A DNA stretch of 36,273 bases, taken from the NCBI GenBank assembly GCA_023379705.1, contig JAMCPS010000025.1, positions 1 to 36,273 on the forward strand, written 5' to 3'. The position numbers and the translations under genes were made by a program. Positions within the stretch are counted from its first letter, which is position 1. Every line of letters starts with the position of its first letter. Of this stretch, positions 34,938 through 36,273 are shown piece after piece. The DNA comes from Campylobacterota bacterium. GTDB lineage: Bacteria; Campylobacterota; Campylobacteria; Campylobacterales; Sulfurimonadaceae. The notes beneath the pieces were generated by a model. The model was given only the letters and a program-made list of their open reading frames with translations. It did not search any database and was not told where the DNA came from.

Positions 34938-36273
34938 TGTTGAGCTCCGGCGGTAAGTTTTTCGAGGGCAAAAATGCGCTCATTTCGTTGGTTTTTGATG
35001 TTTTGAAGGGCCAATATCTTTTCGATTTGCCCAGAGTGCTTGATGAGGACATCGCTCATGGATGCAAGATGCTCACGGTATCTCCCCTCATAATTTCGGT
35101 AAATCGCTTCGGAGAGTTCCAGTTCCTTGGTCAAACTTTGAATTTGGAAATCATCATTCTGAATTTCGGTACGAATTTGATCGTATTGCAATGAAATTCC
35201 TTTTTTGGCAAGCTCTGTTTGAGTTTTGCTTTTGAGGTGTTCAATGCGTGCTTTTTCTAGGGTTTGATTGTCGATACCTCCGTTAAAAAGGTTCCAACTA
35301 AGGCGTGCTCCGATGGTATAGGCTTTGTGCTTGCCAAAATCACCTAAAAAAGTATCATCTGCCGTAGAAGCTTCACCAAAAGCACCGATTTGAGGCAAAT
35401 AGGAGGCAGTGGCAACGTCAATCATCTGTGCGCGTATTTCAAGACCGCTGGAGGCTTTTTGCAAATCCAGATTGGATGCCATCACATCCGCTTCGCTGAT
35501 ATTAGTCTGAAGACTTTGTAAATTTGGAAGGGCAATCTCGGTGACGTCTTGATTGAGTAAAAAGCTCAAGTAATGCAGGGTGAGTTTTTGATTATTTTTC
35601 AGCTCTTGAAGGGTGCGGATGACATTTGCTTTTTTGGCCTGTACTTCGAGTAAATCCACTTTTTTGGCATACCCTTCAGCAATCATTGCACTTACGGTTT
35701 TCTCTAATGCTGTGATGTTGTTCAAGATGAGGTTCATGTGGGTTATTGAATCTTCAATGAGGGCCATGTCGTAGTAGCTTTTGCGGGTTTGATATATTTT
35801 TTCAGCCGTTACGCTGGCCGTATCCAATTGTTTTATTTTTTCCATCTGGGCAGCTATTTTTTCATAACCGCTTAGTTTTCCTCCGGTATACAGAGGGAGT
35901 GAATAGGTGAGTTTGGATTGATGAAAGTTTTGATAACCAGGATAATTTAGATCCTTTGGCTGCAGTGTCAGGATGTTGGGATTGCTATTGTCAAACTGGG
36001 CAAATCCAAAATCGCCGAAGGCTGCTTCACGTGAACTGAGTTTGAATCCGAATACATTACCCGCATCATTGGAGCGACTCATGGTTTGAGTAAAGTCAAG
36101 TGACCCATACGAGTGGCCTTGTGCTATTTTAAGGTCACGCTGTGCGCTTTGGGCATCGAGCGACGCTGCTTTGATCTCCAGATTTTGTGCTTTAAGAAGC
36201 TCGATAGCATCATTGAGCGAAAGTGGAGCGCCATGCAATGCGGCAAAACTTACGAATAAAGAAGATGACACAA
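34934..36273 (-). CDS. TolC-like outer membrane efflux protein, 5' end cut off by the window
   Basis: About 445 residues are visible, with the true start beyond the window edge; the GTG at 36271 lies inside the expected signal peptide (SLFVSFAALHGAP). It is a member of the outer-membrane factor family: long helices with internal duplication (LSLNDAIELLKAQNLEIK at the start of repeat 1; LDLQKASSGLEIRAQMIDVATASYLPQIGAFGEAS at repeat 2), and beta strands such as YTIGARLSWNLFNGGIDNQ, a classic TolC-family strand. It forms the trimeric exit duct of the tripartite pump. It is the first gene of the efflux operon, coupled by ATGA to the adaptor. Confidence 0.9.
   Translation of the reverse strand, partial: VSSSLFVSFAALHGAPLSLNDAIELLKAQNLEIKAASLDAQSAQRDLKIAQGHSYGSLDFTQTMSRSNDAGNVFGFKLSSREAAFGDFGFAQFDNSNPNILTLQPKDLNYPGYQNFHQSKLTYSLPLYTGGKLSGYEKIAAQMEKIKQLDTASVTAEKIYQTRKSYYDMALIEDSITHMNLILNNITALEKTVSAMIAEGYAKKVDLLEVQAKKANVIRTLQELKNNQKLTLHYLSFLLNQDVTEIALPNLQSLQTNISEADVMASNLDLQKASSGLEIRAQMIDVATASYLPQIGAFGEASTADDTFLGDFGKHKAYTIGARLSWNLFNGGIDNQTLEKARIEHLKSKTQTELAKKGISLQYDQIRTEIQNDDFQIQSLTKELELSEAIYRNYEGRYREHLASMSDVLIKHSGQIEKILALQNIKNQRNERIFALEKLTAGAQQ

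Noticed and set aside
1-36273. CRISPR arrays, tRNA or rRNA genes, insertion sequences
   Set aside because: No regularly spaced repeats, cloverleaf-like sequences, rRNA-like stretches or transposase frames were recognised. This was judged by eye, so a degenerate example could have been missed.

Overview
This window is a piece of a Campylobacterota (epsilonproteobacterial) chromosome, most likely from a free-living relative of Sulfuricurvum or Sulfurimonas. The main evidence is gene order: HIT protein / pheS / pheT / aroA / ispH / rpsA / a small membrane protein / serA has the same composition and order as I remember from Helicobacter pylori. Other support is a UbiD-family decarboxylase of the futalosine menaquinone route, a MutS7-type MutS with a C-terminal HNH domain, and promoters that show a TATAAT-like -10 box but no clear -35. 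The genus is inferred; no rRNA is present.

Layout. Positions 1-14081 are housekeeping: the hemC tail, mqnL (ubiD family), a small periplasmic cytochrome c, argH with an OsmC-like gene, a HIT gene on the minus strand, then the tightly packed pheS-pheT-aroA-ispH run (4-base ATGA overlaps), rpsA, a hypothetical membrane protein and serA, ending in a strong hairpin terminator. Positions 14203-17143 hold mutS7-HNH, interrupted by one apparent extra base near 14455. Positions 17144-19732 are a very AT-rich insert holding a decayed type I restriction subunit (HsdR) remnant and a two-gene Septu-like anti-phage system (ptuA ATPase and ptuB HNH nuclease). Right after it, at 19724-19858, lies a second, truncated copy of the last 40 codons of mutS, directly followed by an ADP-forming acyl-CoA synthetase that was probably the original neighbour of mutS. 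The defence cargo therefore sits at the 3' end of a mismatch-repair gene, bounded by a duplicated gene end. This is the most interesting part of the window.

Positions 21808-36273 are on the minus strand. A three-gene c-di-GMP/chemosensory operon comes first in transcription from 26896: a soluble Cache-CheW protein, an EAL phosphodiesterase and a membrane GGDEF cyclase. Upstream of it are two tandem FapA/DUF342 paralogues that share a nearly identical core. Upstream again is a four-gene RND efflux operon (tolC-like, adaptor, RND N-half, RND C-half) in which the pump is split into two translationally coupled genes. The tolC-like gene runs off the window.

No tRNA, rRNA, CRISPR array, integrase, transposase or reverse transcriptase was seen.
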